A stretch of DNA of 63,826 bases, from positions 1 to 63,826 of the forward strand of contig NZ_VUAZ01000093.1 of NCBI RefSeq assembly GCF_009296165.1, written 5' to 3'. Under the pieces are notes generated by a model that saw nothing but the letters and a program-made list of their open reading frames with translations, ran no database searches and had not been told where the DNA came from. Numbering within the stretch: the stretch's first letter is position 1; each line of letters starts with the position of its first letter. Shown piece by piece: positions 43,188 through 52,481 of the stretch. The position numbers were made by a program, and so were the translations under genes. This DNA comes from Pseudomonas kitaguniensis. Lineage in GTDB: Bacteria > Pseudomonadota > Gammaproteobacteria > Pseudomonadales > Pseudomonadaceae.

Positions 43188-44330
43188 TCACGCCATCAAG
43201 CCCAAAGTCTTCGCCTTGGCCACCGCTTGTGTACGCCGCTCCACGCCGAGCTTGCTGTGGATGCGCCGCGCGTGGGTCTTGACGGTGTGCAGGGAGATAA
43301 ACAGCCGATTGGCGATTTCCAGGTTGGAGTTGCCGAGGGCGATCAATTGCAGCACTTCCAGCTCACGTTGGCTCAGCGGGTTTTGCAGCGCAGCGCTGGG
43401 TGCCGCCTGCGCCTCCAGGCCCAGCTCACTCAATAACCCTGGCGAGCGCAAACGCAGCTCGCGAATCGCCTGCTGCACCTGGCAACGCCCGGCCAATGCC
43501 AACCCGGCTTGCAGGGCGCGACGGGCCAGGGCCGCATCGCCGAGTTGCCAGGCCACCTCGCCCAACACCAAGTGCAGCTCGGTCTCCAGGCACAGCATGC
43601 CGCGCTGTTGCGTGGTGGTGAGCAAGGCATTCAAGCGCGCCACAGGTTGATCGGCGCAGCCCAGTTTTACTTCGGCCAGCACCAACAAATATTCGAGCCG
43701 CGGGATCAGTTCCAGCGTGGCCGGCGGCGCCTGTCGGGCCTGTGGCCCACGAAAGTGACGCAGCACTCGGCGCACCGCTGCCACGGTCAACTCGGCGCGA
43801 CCTTGTTGCAGCCAGAAGTGCCCGCTGACCAATAGCAGCACCGCGCGATACACCGTGTCAGGCACCTGCCGTTGTTGCATCAGGCGCTCGGCCTCACGCA
43901 GTTGGACAAAGGCTTGGGCGTAATCGCCGTGGTTCGCGGCGAGCAACGCCAGGCCGAGAAACCCGTACAGCACGCGCTTGTCCTGGCTGTGCAGGCACAG
44001 CTTCAACCCGGCCTCGAAACACTCGGTGGCCAGGCTGTCGTGGCCTTGGCGCAGCGCCAAATGCCCGCGCCGCAAAGCGATTCGGCCTTCCAATGGCTGC
44101 GCCTTGAGCCGCTGCCGAGCCAGCATCGCCTGTACGTTTTCCAGCAGGCTCTGCGCCCGATACGGCACGCCGCGCTGCTCCAGCAATTGCGCGTGGTCCA
44201 GCTCCAGCAACGCCTCCAGCACCAGCGAGCCCTGCGCGCGGGCCAGGCACAAGGCTTCGCGGTTCAAGCCTTGCGCCACGTTTAACTCACCGCGCAGCAA
44301 GGCTTGCTGGGTCAGGCCCGAAAGGCACAT
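43188..44330 (-). CDS. C-terminal half of split MalT-type LuxR regulator
   Basis: A 380-residue product containing TPR-like helical repeats and a C-terminal LuxR helix-turn-helix (LSQRELEVLQLIALGNSNLEIANRLF). Its ATG at 44330 overlaps the stop of the N-terminal half (TGATG). In intact family members the sequence runs on continuously from one half to the other (PDSAWTSR, then L-CLSGL), so a one-base loss is likely. The half may be made by re-initiation, or the gene may be dead. The DUF1302/DUF1329 genes nearby are typical targets of this type of regulator. Confidence 0.75.
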   Translation of the reverse strand: MCLSGLTQQALLRGELNVAQGLNREALCLARAQGSLVLEALLELDHAQLLEQRGVPYRAQSLLENVQAMLARQRLKAQPLEGRIALRRGHLALRQGHDSLATECFEAGLKLCLHSQDKRVLYGFLGLALLAANHGDYAQAFVQLREAERLMQQRQVPDTVYRAVLLLVSGHFWLQQGRAELTVAAVRRVLRHFRGPQARQAPPATLELIPRLEYLLVLAEVKLGCADQPVARLNALLTTTQQRGMLCLETELHLVLGEVAWQLGDAALARRALQAGLALAGRCQVQQAIRELRLRSPGLLSELGLEAQAAPSAALQNPLSQRELEVLQLIALGNSNLEIANRLFISLHTVKTHARRIHSKLGVERRTQAVAKAKTLGLMA

Positions 44331-45682
44331 CAGCGCGAGGTCCAGGCGCTGTCGGGCAAGGCTTGCAACGCTTCCAGAAAATGCTCGCGGGAGCGCTCGG
44401 CATCGCCGCCCAAATGCAGCAACCAGCCCCATTGCGCTTGCCAGCGGGCCAACAGATAGCGCTGTTGCGCCGCCGTCGGTTGCGGCGCGAACCGCGCGAG
44501 TTGGTGGATGCACGCTACCGCCTGGTCGAACCGCCCGGCAAACAATAATGCGGCCGTCAACAGCCCCACAAGTTGCGCCGAGCCGAGCATCAGCTCATCG
44601 CCATGTTGCTCATGCAGGCGCAACAGCAGCACCACGTTTTGCTCGCGGAACAGGTCTTCAAAACTGAAATGCTGTAACAGGCTGACCGCCACTTCATAGG
44701 CTTCGGCCAACAGCGCCTGTTCGAAGGCGGCTTGCCAGTCTTGTTGGCGGGTGAACCATTGGCACGCACGCCGGTGCCAGGCGCGTTTGGCCGGCCAGGG
44801 CGCATCGCGGATCAATTGCGTCAAGGGCGGGAACACCTGCAGCCAATCGGCGCTGTCGTCCCAGGCTTGGATAAACGCACCCAGCGCCTGCAAATCGCGC
44901 AGGTACTGATCGCCGTCGCCCGAACCGAACAGGTGCTCGCACAAGCCCGCATTGAATCGCGGCAAAAGCGCCAACACCCGCCAGGCTTCGTCCAGCTCGA
45001 CCGGCAAGCTGTGCAGCAACTCATGTTGCAGATAGTCGAGCAGGGTTTTTTCGGGGTGCCCGTCACCGAGCAAGGCGATGCGTACGCCGGCGCACCAACC
45101 GGCGCTGAACTGCATCACGCTGTCGACGCTGTGGCCGGGGCCGAGCAGTTGCTGGATCTCCGCACGGCTGAAGAGCAAGTCAGTGCATTCCAATAGCTCG
45201 TCGTCGAGCAACAGCCGGGGCCAGTTGCACACCGGGCGCCGCCGCGCACCCAGCCACCACGTCAGCGAGGGGCTGCTGGCGGTGAGCAAGCGGTCGAGCA
45301 AGGCGTCCAGCGCGGGCGCGGGCAAGCGACAGAAATCATCGAAAAATAGCCATGCAGGGTTTTGCCAACGGCTGAGGTCGAGCAGCAAGGTCGCTTCGTC
45401 GACAAACGCCAGGCCGAGGTTTTGTGCGAGCCGCGAGCAGAAATCGAGAGGGCTGAGCACGCTGCCGTTGAGCGGCAGCCAATACACCTGGCAGCCCGTC
45501 GGGGCCTGCAATGCACACTCGGCGAGCAGCGCGCTCTTGCCACTGCCGCCCGGCGCGCAGAGCAATTTCACGCGTGCCTGCGCCGCGAGCAAAGGCCCGG
45601 CAAGGCGCGGGCGCAATAGATGATGGGCAGACAGCCGTGGCATGAATCCAGGACGGTCCAGGCAGCGTGTCATGGCGGTCAT
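44330..45682 (-). CDS. N-terminal half of split MalT-type LuxR regulator
   Basis: A 450-residue product with a STAND/AAA ATPase region: Walker A in LLCAPGGSGKSALLAEC, and a Walker B-like segment in WLFFDDFCRLPAPALDALL. The C-terminal part is helical (SREHFLEALQALPDSAWTSR) and stops abruptly where related proteins of about 850-900 residues continue. No DNA-binding domain is included. The frame break is at about 44330-44340; a single extra C after the last Arg codon would restore one long gene. Confidence 0.75.
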   Translation of the reverse strand: MTAMTRCLDRPGFMPRLSAHHLLRPRLAGPLLAAQARVKLLCAPGGSGKSALLAECALQAPTGCQVYWLPLNGSVLSPLDFCSRLAQNLGLAFVDEATLLLDLSRWQNPAWLFFDDFCRLPAPALDALLDRLLTASSPSLTWWLGARRRPVCNWPRLLLDDELLECTDLLFSRAEIQQLLGPGHSVDSVMQFSAGWCAGVRIALLGDGHPEKTLLDYLQHELLHSLPVELDEAWRVLALLPRFNAGLCEHLFGSGDGDQYLRDLQALGAFIQAWDDSADWLQVFPPLTQLIRDAPWPAKRAWHRRACQWFTRQQDWQAAFEQALLAEAYEVAVSLLQHFSFEDLFREQNVVLLLRLHEQHGDELMLGSAQLVGLLTAALLFAGRFDQAVACIHQLARFAPQPTAAQQRYLLARWQAQWGWLLHLGGDAERSREHFLEALQALPDSAWTSR

Positions 45683-45836
45683 TGCTGCATCCTGCTTTTT
45701 TATTGTTATGCAACCTGCCGCCTACCCTAGCCCTGTGGTCGGCGGTTGTTGAAGAAGTATTCAGCGGGTTGATTAATGACCATTACCTTAATTGTGCCGA
45801 GCGGGCTCAGCACACCTTACCCGTCCCCCTAAAGGA

Positions 45837-47195
45837 TCAGCGAACGCCCTCTGCGCGCAACGCTGCCGGGGTGTAGTCGGCCGCCTTGGCCGCGAAGCCG
45901 AACACGAAGCTGCTCTTCTCTTCGTTCTTCATGCCGAGTGCGATGTAGCGGCCGGCGATGATGTCGTACAGGGTTTCCACGGTGTAGGCCGGCACTTGGT
46001 GGTCATAGTAGAACTGTGCATGGCCCTCGGCGATACGCCACAGTTGGCCACGGCCGTCGTAGTGGTCCACCAGCGCGACCTGCCAACTGTCTTCGTCGAT
46101 GTACATGTGGCGCTTGGCGTAGATGTGCCGCTCGCTCGGCTTGACGGTGCCGACCACTTCCCACACCCGGTGCAGCTCATAGCGGGTCAGGTCCTGGTTG
46201 ATATGCCCAGCCTTGATGATCTCGTCGTACTTGAGGCGCGGCGAATCCAGCTTGTAACTGTTGTAGGGAATGTACATCTCCTTCTTGCCGACCAGCTTCC
46301 AGTCGTAACGGTCGGGCGCACCGGAAAACATGTCGAAGTTATCCGTGGTGCGCAGGCCATCGGAGGCCGTACCGGGGCCGTCATACGAGACTTGCGGCGC
46401 ACGGCGCACGCGGCGCTGGCCGGCGTTGTAGATCCACGCCAGGCGCGGTTCCTTCACTTGGTCGAGCGTTTCGTGCACCAGCAGCACGTTGCCCGCCAAG
46501 CGCGCCGGAGCGGTGACCGACTGCTTGAAAAAACTCAGCACGTTGGCCGCCTTGGCCGGGTCGATGTCGGCGATGGCTTGCGGCACCGCGACTTCTTCCT
46601 CGAAGCGAATCGAGGTGTAGCTGCCGTTGGTTTGCGGGGTGGCCTGGGTGATGATGCGGCGCAGGTTGCCGCCGTGGTAACGGGTGATATGGTTCCACAG
46701 CACCTCCACGCCGTTCTTCGGAATCGGGAACGCGTAGTAGCGGTTGCCGGTGAAATTTTCCAGGCCGTTGCCGTCGTTGATCGCGTGCACGTTCAGCGCA
46801 CTGCGCTTGATCGACTCATAAATATCCGGCGGCAGGTTGACCGTGCGGTGGCTTGGGTACACCGGGATCTTGTAGGTCTCGGGGTAGCGCTTGAACATCG
46901 CCACTTGGCCGTCGGAGAGTTTGTCTTTGTACGTGTCCACCGTGGCGGCGGTAATCACGAACAGCGGCTTTTCGTTGGCAAACGGGTCAGCGAGGAAGCC
47001 TTTGCTGTCGACCGCGCCAGCGTTTTTAGGGAGGCCGCCGGTCCAGGCCGGAATCGAGCCATCGGCATTGCCGGCTTTTTCGGAGCCCATCGGCGTGAGG
47101 CTGGTGCCGAGCTTGGCAGCTTCTTCGGGCGGGACCGCCGCCAGCACACTGGTCGCCAGCAAACTCAGGGCCATCACTGCAATTATCTTGTGCAT
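45837..47195 (-). CDS. DUF1329 family exported protein
   Basis: A 452-residue protein with a signal peptide (MHKIIAVMALSLLATSVLAA) and a body matching DUF1329, a LolA/LolB-like fold that may carry lipids in the periplasm or outer membrane. GSIPAWTGGLPKNAG and RVWEVVGTVKPSERHIYAKR are family-typical. It follows the DUF1302 gene by 26 bases; the two families nearly always occur together. Confidence 0.88.
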   Translation of the reverse strand: MHKIIAVMALSLLATSVLAAVPPEEAAKLGTSLTPMGSEKAGNADGSIPAWTGGLPKNAGAVDSKGFLADPFANEKPLFVITAATVDTYKDKLSDGQVAMFKRYPETYKIPVYPSHRTVNLPPDIYESIKRSALNVHAINDGNGLENFTGNRYYAFPIPKNGVEVLWNHITRYHGGNLRRIITQATPQTNGSYTSIRFEEEVAVPQAIADIDPAKAANVLSFFKQSVTAPARLAGNVLLVHETLDQVKEPRLAWIYNAGQRRVRRAPQVSYDGPGTASDGLRTTDNFDMFSGAPDRYDWKLVGKKEMYIPYNSYKLDSPRLKYDEIIKAGHINQDLTRYELHRVWEVVGTVKPSERHIYAKRHMYIDEDSWQVALVDHYDGRGQLWRIAEGHAQFYYDHQVPAYTVETLYDIIAGRYIALGMKNEEKSSFVFGFAAKAADYTPAALRAEGVR

Positions 47196-47221
47196 AGGTA
47201 CTTATCCTTGCTTAAACCCAA

Positions 47222-49012
47222 TCAGAAGTTCACGCCGACGCTGAGGGCGATAAAGTCGCGGTCGGTGAGGGTGTTGTAGTCGCCGCCAAAAAAGTCGGTG
47301 TAGCTCAGGCTGGCGGTGTAGGTGTTGCGGTAGTCCGCGTCCACGCCGAGGCTGACCGCCTTGGCACCTTCGTTGAACAAACCGTTGGGGCCATAGCCGC
47401 TGACGTCTTGGGACCAAGACACGTTGGGCTTGAGGTTCACCCCGGCGAACACGTTGTTGTAGTCGAGGATCGCGCGGGCGCGATAACCCCACGAATTGGC
47501 TGTGACAAAACCGTCGGTATCACCCTGAAAGCCGTAGGCGCCGAACACCGAATCGCGGCCGTAGCGCAGTTTGTTTTTGGCTTCCAGGCCGCCGACGTGC
47601 AGAAAGGCCGCCTCGCCCACCAGCGTCAGGCGTTCAGCGCCCAGCACCTGGTCGAAGAACTGGGTCATGGTGCTTTGGATCTGGGTGATTGCTTTACGCC
47701 GATAGCCGGCGTTATCGGCACCAAACGAACTGCGGATCGGCGAGGCGGTGTTCCCCGCAATCGGGTTGACCAGCGCCAGCGTCAGGTCGGTGGTGTTGAG
47801 TTGCACCGGCGCATTCGGCCGGTAGCTGATCTCGCCGGTCCACGCCGTGCCCGTCGGCAAGGTGGTGGAGAAGCTGGCACCGTACAGGCGAATGTCTTCC
47901 GGGTAATCGAGGTAATACTGGCCACGGCCGAGCATCGTGCTTTGGGCCAGGCCCGCCCCGCTGCCAGGCGCGATGGCATTGGCGGTGGCGGCGATCCGCC
48001 CGATGGTGGCCAGGTTGGTGTTGGCGGTAATCGTGCCCACGGTGGGCGTACGGCTGTGGTAATTCATGAAGTACAGGCCGTACTCGGTGTCATCGCCGAG
48101 CCAGCGCAACGCCGCGCCAAACTGGCCACTGTCGCGCGCATCACGGTCCTTGGCGCGCTGCACCACCACGCCTTCACGCGTGACCTGAAAGCCCTGGCCG
48201 AAGGCGGCCGCCACCGGTTGCAACGGTGCAATCGCCGGGCTGCCGACGGTGTAGTTGCCATTGCAACCGTGGGCCGCCACGTCGCCACCAAAGAATGTGC
48301 CGCAGTTATCCAGTACGGTGTTTTCCCAGTTCAACTGGTAAAAACCTTCCACCGACAACTGGTTGGTCAGGCTTTGGGAAGCGAACAGCATGTTGACCGG
48401 GATCAGGCCTTCCTTGATCTCGGCGCCCGGACGGCGGAAGGCCGAGACGTCGATGGGGTTGATGCTGTTGATCGAGTTACCGATAAACGTACTCTCGCCC
48501 CAACTCACCACCTGCTTGCCGACGCGCACGTTGCCCGGCAGGTCGCCAATCGAATAGTTGTGATAGAAGAACGCATCGAGCAATTCGTAGCCGGAAGAGC
48601 GGGCGCCCTCGTCGCGATGGTGATTGCTGATCTGCTTGAATTCGCGGTCTTCGTCCTGCAGCTCAAAGTCGTACCAGTACTTGCCGCGCACAAACACGCC
48701 GCTGTCGCCGTACTTGAGCTCCAGGTCGTGAATACCCTTGAAGATCTTGGAGAAGGTCTCGCCCTTTTTGAAGTTGAGTCGCCCGTCATCCCCGGTGGTT
48801 GCCTGCCCCGTGCCGCCGTTGGGTGTGCCCACAAGTTTTTTGTCGGCGTCGCGCATGCCCCAGCTGGCACCCACTGACAGCGAGGAATCGAATTGCCCTT
48901 CGATTTCGCCAATGTTGAACGAAACAGCCTGTGCCTGGGCACAGCATCCCAACGCAACCGCAGCGGCAAGCGCCTGTGGCGTGAAGATGGCGCGCATTGT
49001 TGTTTTTGTCAT
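47222..49012 (-). CDS. DUF1302 family outer-membrane protein
   Basis: A 596-residue protein with a signal peptide (1-30) and a beta-rich body (SFNIGEIEGQFDSSLSVGASWG; VVSWGESTFIGNSINSINPIDVSAFRRPGAE) that ends in Phe (ALSVGVNF), as in beta-barrel proteins. The ATG at 49012 gives the signal peptide. Partner of DUF1329; the pair is linked to uptake or export of hydrophobic compounds in Pseudomonas clusters under MalT-type regulators. Confidence 0.88.
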   Translation of the reverse strand: MTKTTMRAIFTPQALAAAVALGCCAQAQAVSFNIGEIEGQFDSSLSVGASWGMRDADKKLVGTPNGGTGQATTGDDGRLNFKKGETFSKIFKGIHDLELKYGDSGVFVRGKYWYDFELQDEDREFKQISNHHRDEGARSSGYELLDAFFYHNYSIGDLPGNVRVGKQVVSWGESTFIGNSINSINPIDVSAFRRPGAEIKEGLIPVNMLFASQSLTNQLSVEGFYQLNWENTVLDNCGTFFGGDVAAHGCNGNYTVGSPAIAPLQPVAAAFGQGFQVTREGVVVQRAKDRDARDSGQFGAALRWLGDDTEYGLYFMNYHSRTPTVGTITANTNLATIGRIAATANAIAPGSGAGLAQSTMLGRGQYYLDYPEDIRLYGASFSTTLPTGTAWTGEISYRPNAPVQLNTTDLTLALVNPIAGNTASPIRSSFGADNAGYRRKAITQIQSTMTQFFDQVLGAERLTLVGEAAFLHVGGLEAKNKLRYGRDSVFGAYGFQGDTDGFVTANSWGYRARAILDYNNVFAGVNLKPNVSWSQDVSGYGPNGLFNEGAKAVSLGVDADYRNTYTASLSYTDFFGGDYNTLTDRDFIALSVGVNF

Positions 49013-49457
49013 GCGTCTTCCCCGGTGAGTGACAGAAGGCTCCACCGTACTGCCGCCGATCAAGAGCGATAAGCGCACCAAAGGAGTATTCGTGTTGTCG
49101 CTCGAAAGGATTAGCCCGCCCGCAGGCCGGGGTTCGCGCAGGGCCATGGATTGGGTAGATAGCGGGTTATCAAGTGGATGGATAAACCTCAATTAAGCTG
49201 CAAGCTTTAAGCGGTGAGCTGCAAGGGGTGTTGAGGTGGGCTGGGATTATTGTTGCTGTTTTTGTAACAGTCCTTGTCGTGAACCGCTCTTACTCAATTT
49301 GTTACAGAAGATTATTCTTAGCGGGCTTTCAGGGCCAATGGCCCGCTTGCGTCACTGCAAGAAAAGTCTGATTCCAATGGATTGATCTGCTGTATCAATC
49401 TGTTAGCGCTGTTCACTGACGTTGATTTGTCGCTCCTTGATCCAACGTCTGACTTCG
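49013..49457. other. Intergenic region with possible small RNA
   Basis: No protein gene seen. It contains an A-G-C-T-rich repeat at 49195-49226 (AAGCTGCAAGCTTTAAG type), a hairpin CTGTT-TTTGT-AACAG near 49256-49270, and a stem GCGGGC/GCCCGC at 49321-49346. Because a plus-strand terminator follows at 49458 with no upstream plus-strand gene, a small RNA of roughly 150-190 bases may end there. Confidence 0.35.
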
Positions 49458-49484
49458 GCCGCTGCTTTTGCAGCGGCTTTTTTT
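49458..49484 (+). terminator. Plus-strand terminator (no upstream gene)
   Basis: GCCGCTGC and GCAGCGGC pair around TTTT and are followed by seven T. It would end a plus-strand transcript from the preceding gap, which contains no gene. Confidence 0.75.
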
Positions 49485-49492
49485 ATGCGCGC

Positions 49493-49519
49493 AAAAAAAC
49501 GGGGCGCCTTCGCGCCCCG
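49493..49519 (-). terminator. Terminator after SDR gene
   Basis: On the minus strand CGGGGCGC and GCGCCCCG form the stem around GAAG, followed by seven T. It begins 28 bases after the SDR stop. Confidence 0.85.
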
Positions 49520-49546
49520 TATGATTGAACAATGTTCAAGCAATGA

Positions 49547-50458
49547 TCAGCCGCTGAACCTCTGCAAGTTAGCCATCATCTCCTTCAAAGACTCGACCGT
49601 GTCCTTGGGATGCGCGGCGCCTTCGAAGTCGCAAATCTGCGCCCAATGCGCCGCCACGTCGTCGGCTGAAAACCCGGCCTGCGGGTCAAACCCCACGCCC
49701 AGGCTGCGCTCCCAGCGGGTCTTGCCGACCCAGCCGCCACCCACTTCAAACAGCCCCGACGTTTCCTGGCAGACCTGGCTGCCCAAGTACACCACCAGTG
49801 GGCTGATCAACTCCGGTTTGAGACGCTCGAACACCTGCGGTGGGATCAGGCCCTCGGTCATGCGCGTGCCGCCGGTGGGGGCGATGGCGTTGACCAAAAT
49901 GTTGTGTTTGCGCCCCTCCAGCGCCAGGGTGCGGGTCAAGCCGTACAAACCCAGCTTGGCCATGCCGTAGTTGGCTTGGCCGAAGTTGCCGTAGATGCCC
50001 GACGTGGACGCGGTAAAAATCACGCGGCCATAACCTTGCTCGCGCAGATGCGGCCAGGCGGCGCGGGTAACTTTGTACGCGCCTTCGACATGCACCCGGT
50101 AAACCAGGTCCCAGTCGCTGTCGTCCATTTTGTGGAAGGTCTTGTCGCGCAGAATACCGGCGTTATTCACCACCACGTCGATGCGGCCGAATACGTCGAG
50201 CGCGTTCTGCACGATCTTGTCACCGTCGGTGACAGAGTCATGGTTGGCTTCGGCAATGCCGCCTGCCTCGCGTATTTCGGCGACCACCCGGTCAGCCGCC
50301 GACGCATTCGCGCCTTCGCCCTGAGCGGAACCCCCCAGGTCGTTGACCAGCACTTTGGCCCCGTGCCTGGCGAACAGCAGCGCATGGGCACGGCCCAACC
50401 CGCCGCCGGCACCGGTGACGATCACGACCTTATCCTTAAACTGCACTGACTCACTCAT
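49547..50458 (-). CDS. SDR oxidoreductase (MFE-2 type hydroxyacyl-CoA dehydrogenase-like)
   Basis: A 303-residue short-chain dehydrogenase. The cofactor motif TGAGGGLGRAHALLFARHGAK and NNAG are clear, and the catalytic Ser-Tyr-Lys reads TASTSGIYGNFGQANYGMAKLG. It is longer than the usual 250 residues, with a C-terminal part (GGWVGKTRWERSLG) that matches the dehydrogenase domain of multifunctional enzyme type 2, which oxidises (3R)-hydroxyacyl-CoA. The true substrate here is unknown. The ATG at 50458 fits the family start. Confidence 0.88.
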   Translation of the reverse strand: MSESVQFKDKVVIVTGAGGGLGRAHALLFARHGAKVLVNDLGGSAQGEGANASAADRVVAEIREAGGIAEANHDSVTDGDKIVQNALDVFGRIDVVVNNAGILRDKTFHKMDDSDWDLVYRVHVEGAYKVTRAAWPHLREQGYGRVIFTASTSGIYGNFGQANYGMAKLGLYGLTRTLALEGRKHNILVNAIAPTGGTRMTEGLIPPQVFERLKPELISPLVVYLGSQVCQETSGLFEVGGGWVGKTRWERSLGVGFDPQAGFSADDVAAHWAQICDFEGAAHPKDTVESLKEMMANLQRFSG

Positions 50459-50591
50459 ACCGAACTCCGCTGGCCACAATGGGAATGGCTTGAGTGTCAG
50501 ACACGCAGCCTTTGGTCACAATAAAGACGGCCGAGGCTGAATGGTGCCCGATAAGGCAACGCGATGATGATGGTTACCGGGTGCGTGTCGC

Positions 50592-51494
50592 TCAGGAACA
50601 GGCGACACGCGGCGCTGGCTGACCAATGCGCTCGCGAAACGCCAGGTAATGCTTAAGCACCAGCACCGGCGCCTCGATGTGTGGGTAGTGGCCAATAGTG
50701 GGCAACGACACGCTGTCGGCACCGGGCACCAACTGGTGATAGCGCTCCAGCATATGGGCGCCGGAGATCGGGTCGACTGCGCCGTCGATCACCCGCAACG
50801 GCACCTCGTCACGTTGCATCGCCGTCACCCAGCGCTCACGCAGGCGTCGACGCTGAGGAATGTAGGCGATCAGTTTGTGCAGGATGCGTGGGCCATCATT
50901 GCAACTGATCAGGCTCCAAAAATCATCCAGCGCGCTTTCGCTGGGCGGCGTGTCGGGGCCGAAAATCTGCCTGAAACTGTTCGACAAGGCCGTGCGCCCA
51001 TAGACGCGACCGATCATCCAGCCGAGCGGGCTGAGCAACAGTTTTTGCGCCAGCGCCGGCCGATGGGTTTCGGGGAACAGCCCGCCGTTGAGGAAGACAC
51101 AGCTGGCCAACTTAAAACGCCCTTCGTAATGGCGGGCCAATAATTCTTGGGCAACACTGTCGCCGTAGTCATGGGCCAACACATGCACCGCCAGCTTTAC
51201 GCGCAGGTGGTCGAGCAGCGCCTGTTGCAGGTCGGCCTGCTCCAACAGGCAGTATTCATGGTCCAGCGGCTTGGCCGATTCGCCAAACCCGAGCATGTCG
51301 CACGCGATCACCAGGTTGCGTTGCGCCAGCGGCTGCCACAGGTAATGCCAGTCCCAACTGGCGGTGGGAAAACCATGAATCAACAACAACGGTTCGCCCT
51401 GCCCGGCCACCCAGTAACGAATGGTGTGGCCACGAAAGACGAATTCCTGGCCACGTTTGCGCCAGACGCTAAGCGGAATTTCGGCGAGAGGCAT
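50592..51494 (-). CDS. Alpha/beta hydrolase
   Basis: A 300-residue hydrolase with HG oxyanion region LLLIHGFPTASWDWHYLW and a dehalogenase/epoxide hydrolase-like layout; the nucleophile is the acid or Ser in VHVLAHDYGDSVAQELL (HDYGDS, Asp type). The C-terminal His is in LPTIGHYPHIEAP. The start overlaps the class II aldolase stop (TGATG), so both are made together. Confidence 0.88.
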   Translation of the reverse strand: MPLAEIPLSVWRKRGQEFVFRGHTIRYWVAGQGEPLLLIHGFPTASWDWHYLWQPLAQRNLVIACDMLGFGESAKPLDHEYCLLEQADLQQALLDHLRVKLAVHVLAHDYGDSVAQELLARHYEGRFKLASCVFLNGGLFPETHRPALAQKLLLSPLGWMIGRVYGRTALSNSFRQIFGPDTPPSESALDDFWSLISCNDGPRILHKLIAYIPQRRRLRERWVTAMQRDEVPLRVIDGAVDPISGAHMLERYHQLVPGADSVSLPTIGHYPHIEAPVLVLKHYLAFRERIGQPAPRVACS

Positions 51495-52276
51495 CAGCTT
51501 TTATACTCAGGGTCTTGCGCGTCCAATTTACGCAACAGCGCCGGCCACGCCAGCGCCCCTCCCATACCTTGGGCACTCTGGGTGACAGCCGCCACCATCG
51601 CCTTGGCACCGGCCAGAATCTGCGGTTCGATGGTGATCAACTCTGCCCCACCGTTTTGCGCCAGCACCTGTATATCGCAAGCGCGCTGGAAGGTGAACAT
51701 CATCAGGAAAGTGTCGGCAATGCTGCTACCGCAGGTCAGCAGGCCGTGGTTGTGCAGCATCAGGAAGTTGTTTTGGCCCAGGTCCGCCTGCAGGCGCGCC
51801 TTTTCTTCGGGGTTCAGTGCCACGCCTTCGTAGGCGTGATACGCCAGGCTCGCCAGCACAAACAGCGATTGCTGGCTGATCGGCAACACACCTTGCTTCT
51901 GCGCGGCAACCGCAACGCCGGCCGCCGTGTGGGTGTGCAGCACACAGACCACATCGTGGCGTACTTCATGAATGGCGCTGTGGATGGTGTAGCCCGCGGG
52001 GTTGATCTCGTAAGGGCTATGCATCAGCTTATTGCCGGCCTGGTCGACCTTGACCAGGCTCGACGCCGTGATTTCATGGAACATCAGCCCGTAAGGGTTG
52101 ATCAGGAAGTCGTCAGTGCCCGGCACCTTGGCCGAAATATGCGTGAAAATCAGGTCATCCCAACCCTGCAGCGCCACCAGGCGATAGCAGGCGGCCAGGT
52201 CGACACGGGTTTGCCATTCGGCAGCGCTGACCTGCTCTTTGACAGTCTGTGAGGATTGAACGGGCGATAAGCTCAC
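51494..52276 (-). CDS. Class II aldolase/adducin family protein
   Basis: A 260-residue protein of the class II aldolase/adducin fold. Zinc ligands are visible: HTHTAAG carries two His, and MLHNHGLLTCG a third. Catalytic activity in this branch is uncertain, since many members have unknown substrates. First gene of a two-gene operon with the hydrolase. Confidence 0.87.
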   Translation of the reverse strand: MSLSPVQSSQTVKEQVSAAEWQTRVDLAACYRLVALQGWDDLIFTHISAKVPGTDDFLINPYGLMFHEITASSLVKVDQAGNKLMHSPYEINPAGYTIHSAIHEVRHDVVCVLHTHTAAGVAVAAQKQGVLPISQQSLFVLASLAYHAYEGVALNPEEKARLQADLGQNNFLMLHNHGLLTCGSSIADTFLMMFTFQRACDIQVLAQNGGAELITIEPQILAGAKAMVAAVTQSAQGMGGALAWPALLRKLDAQDPEYKS

Positions 52277-52481
52277 GGCAACGACCTCCTTGGCGGACTT
52301 TCTTATTGTTTTTTTGGGTGAAGGGCCAGTCTAGTAAGACGCCGCGATGCAAGTAGTTGCCTTCGCAGCCAGCTTAATGACCGAGCGAGTCAGCCTTAAG
52401 AATAGTACACGCCGCGTCAGCGCGGCGGCGCCAATAAAAGCGCGAAAAGCCGCGTGACACAGGCGGGCAGCGAACCTGTGG

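Noticed and set aside
44320..44350. Programmed frameshift in the split regulator
   Set aside because: No slippery heptamer or downstream structure is evident at the junction; simple base loss or re-initiation explains it better.
45792..47279. 495-residue plus-strand frame opposite the DUF1329 gene
   Set aside because: It is the antisense of a well-supported gene, with an amino-acid pattern (His/Arg/Val/Gly-rich) typical of shadow frames in GC-rich DNA.
47408..48877. 489-residue plus-strand frame opposite the DUF1302 gene
   Set aside because: Antisense shadow; no ribosome site and no recognisable domain.
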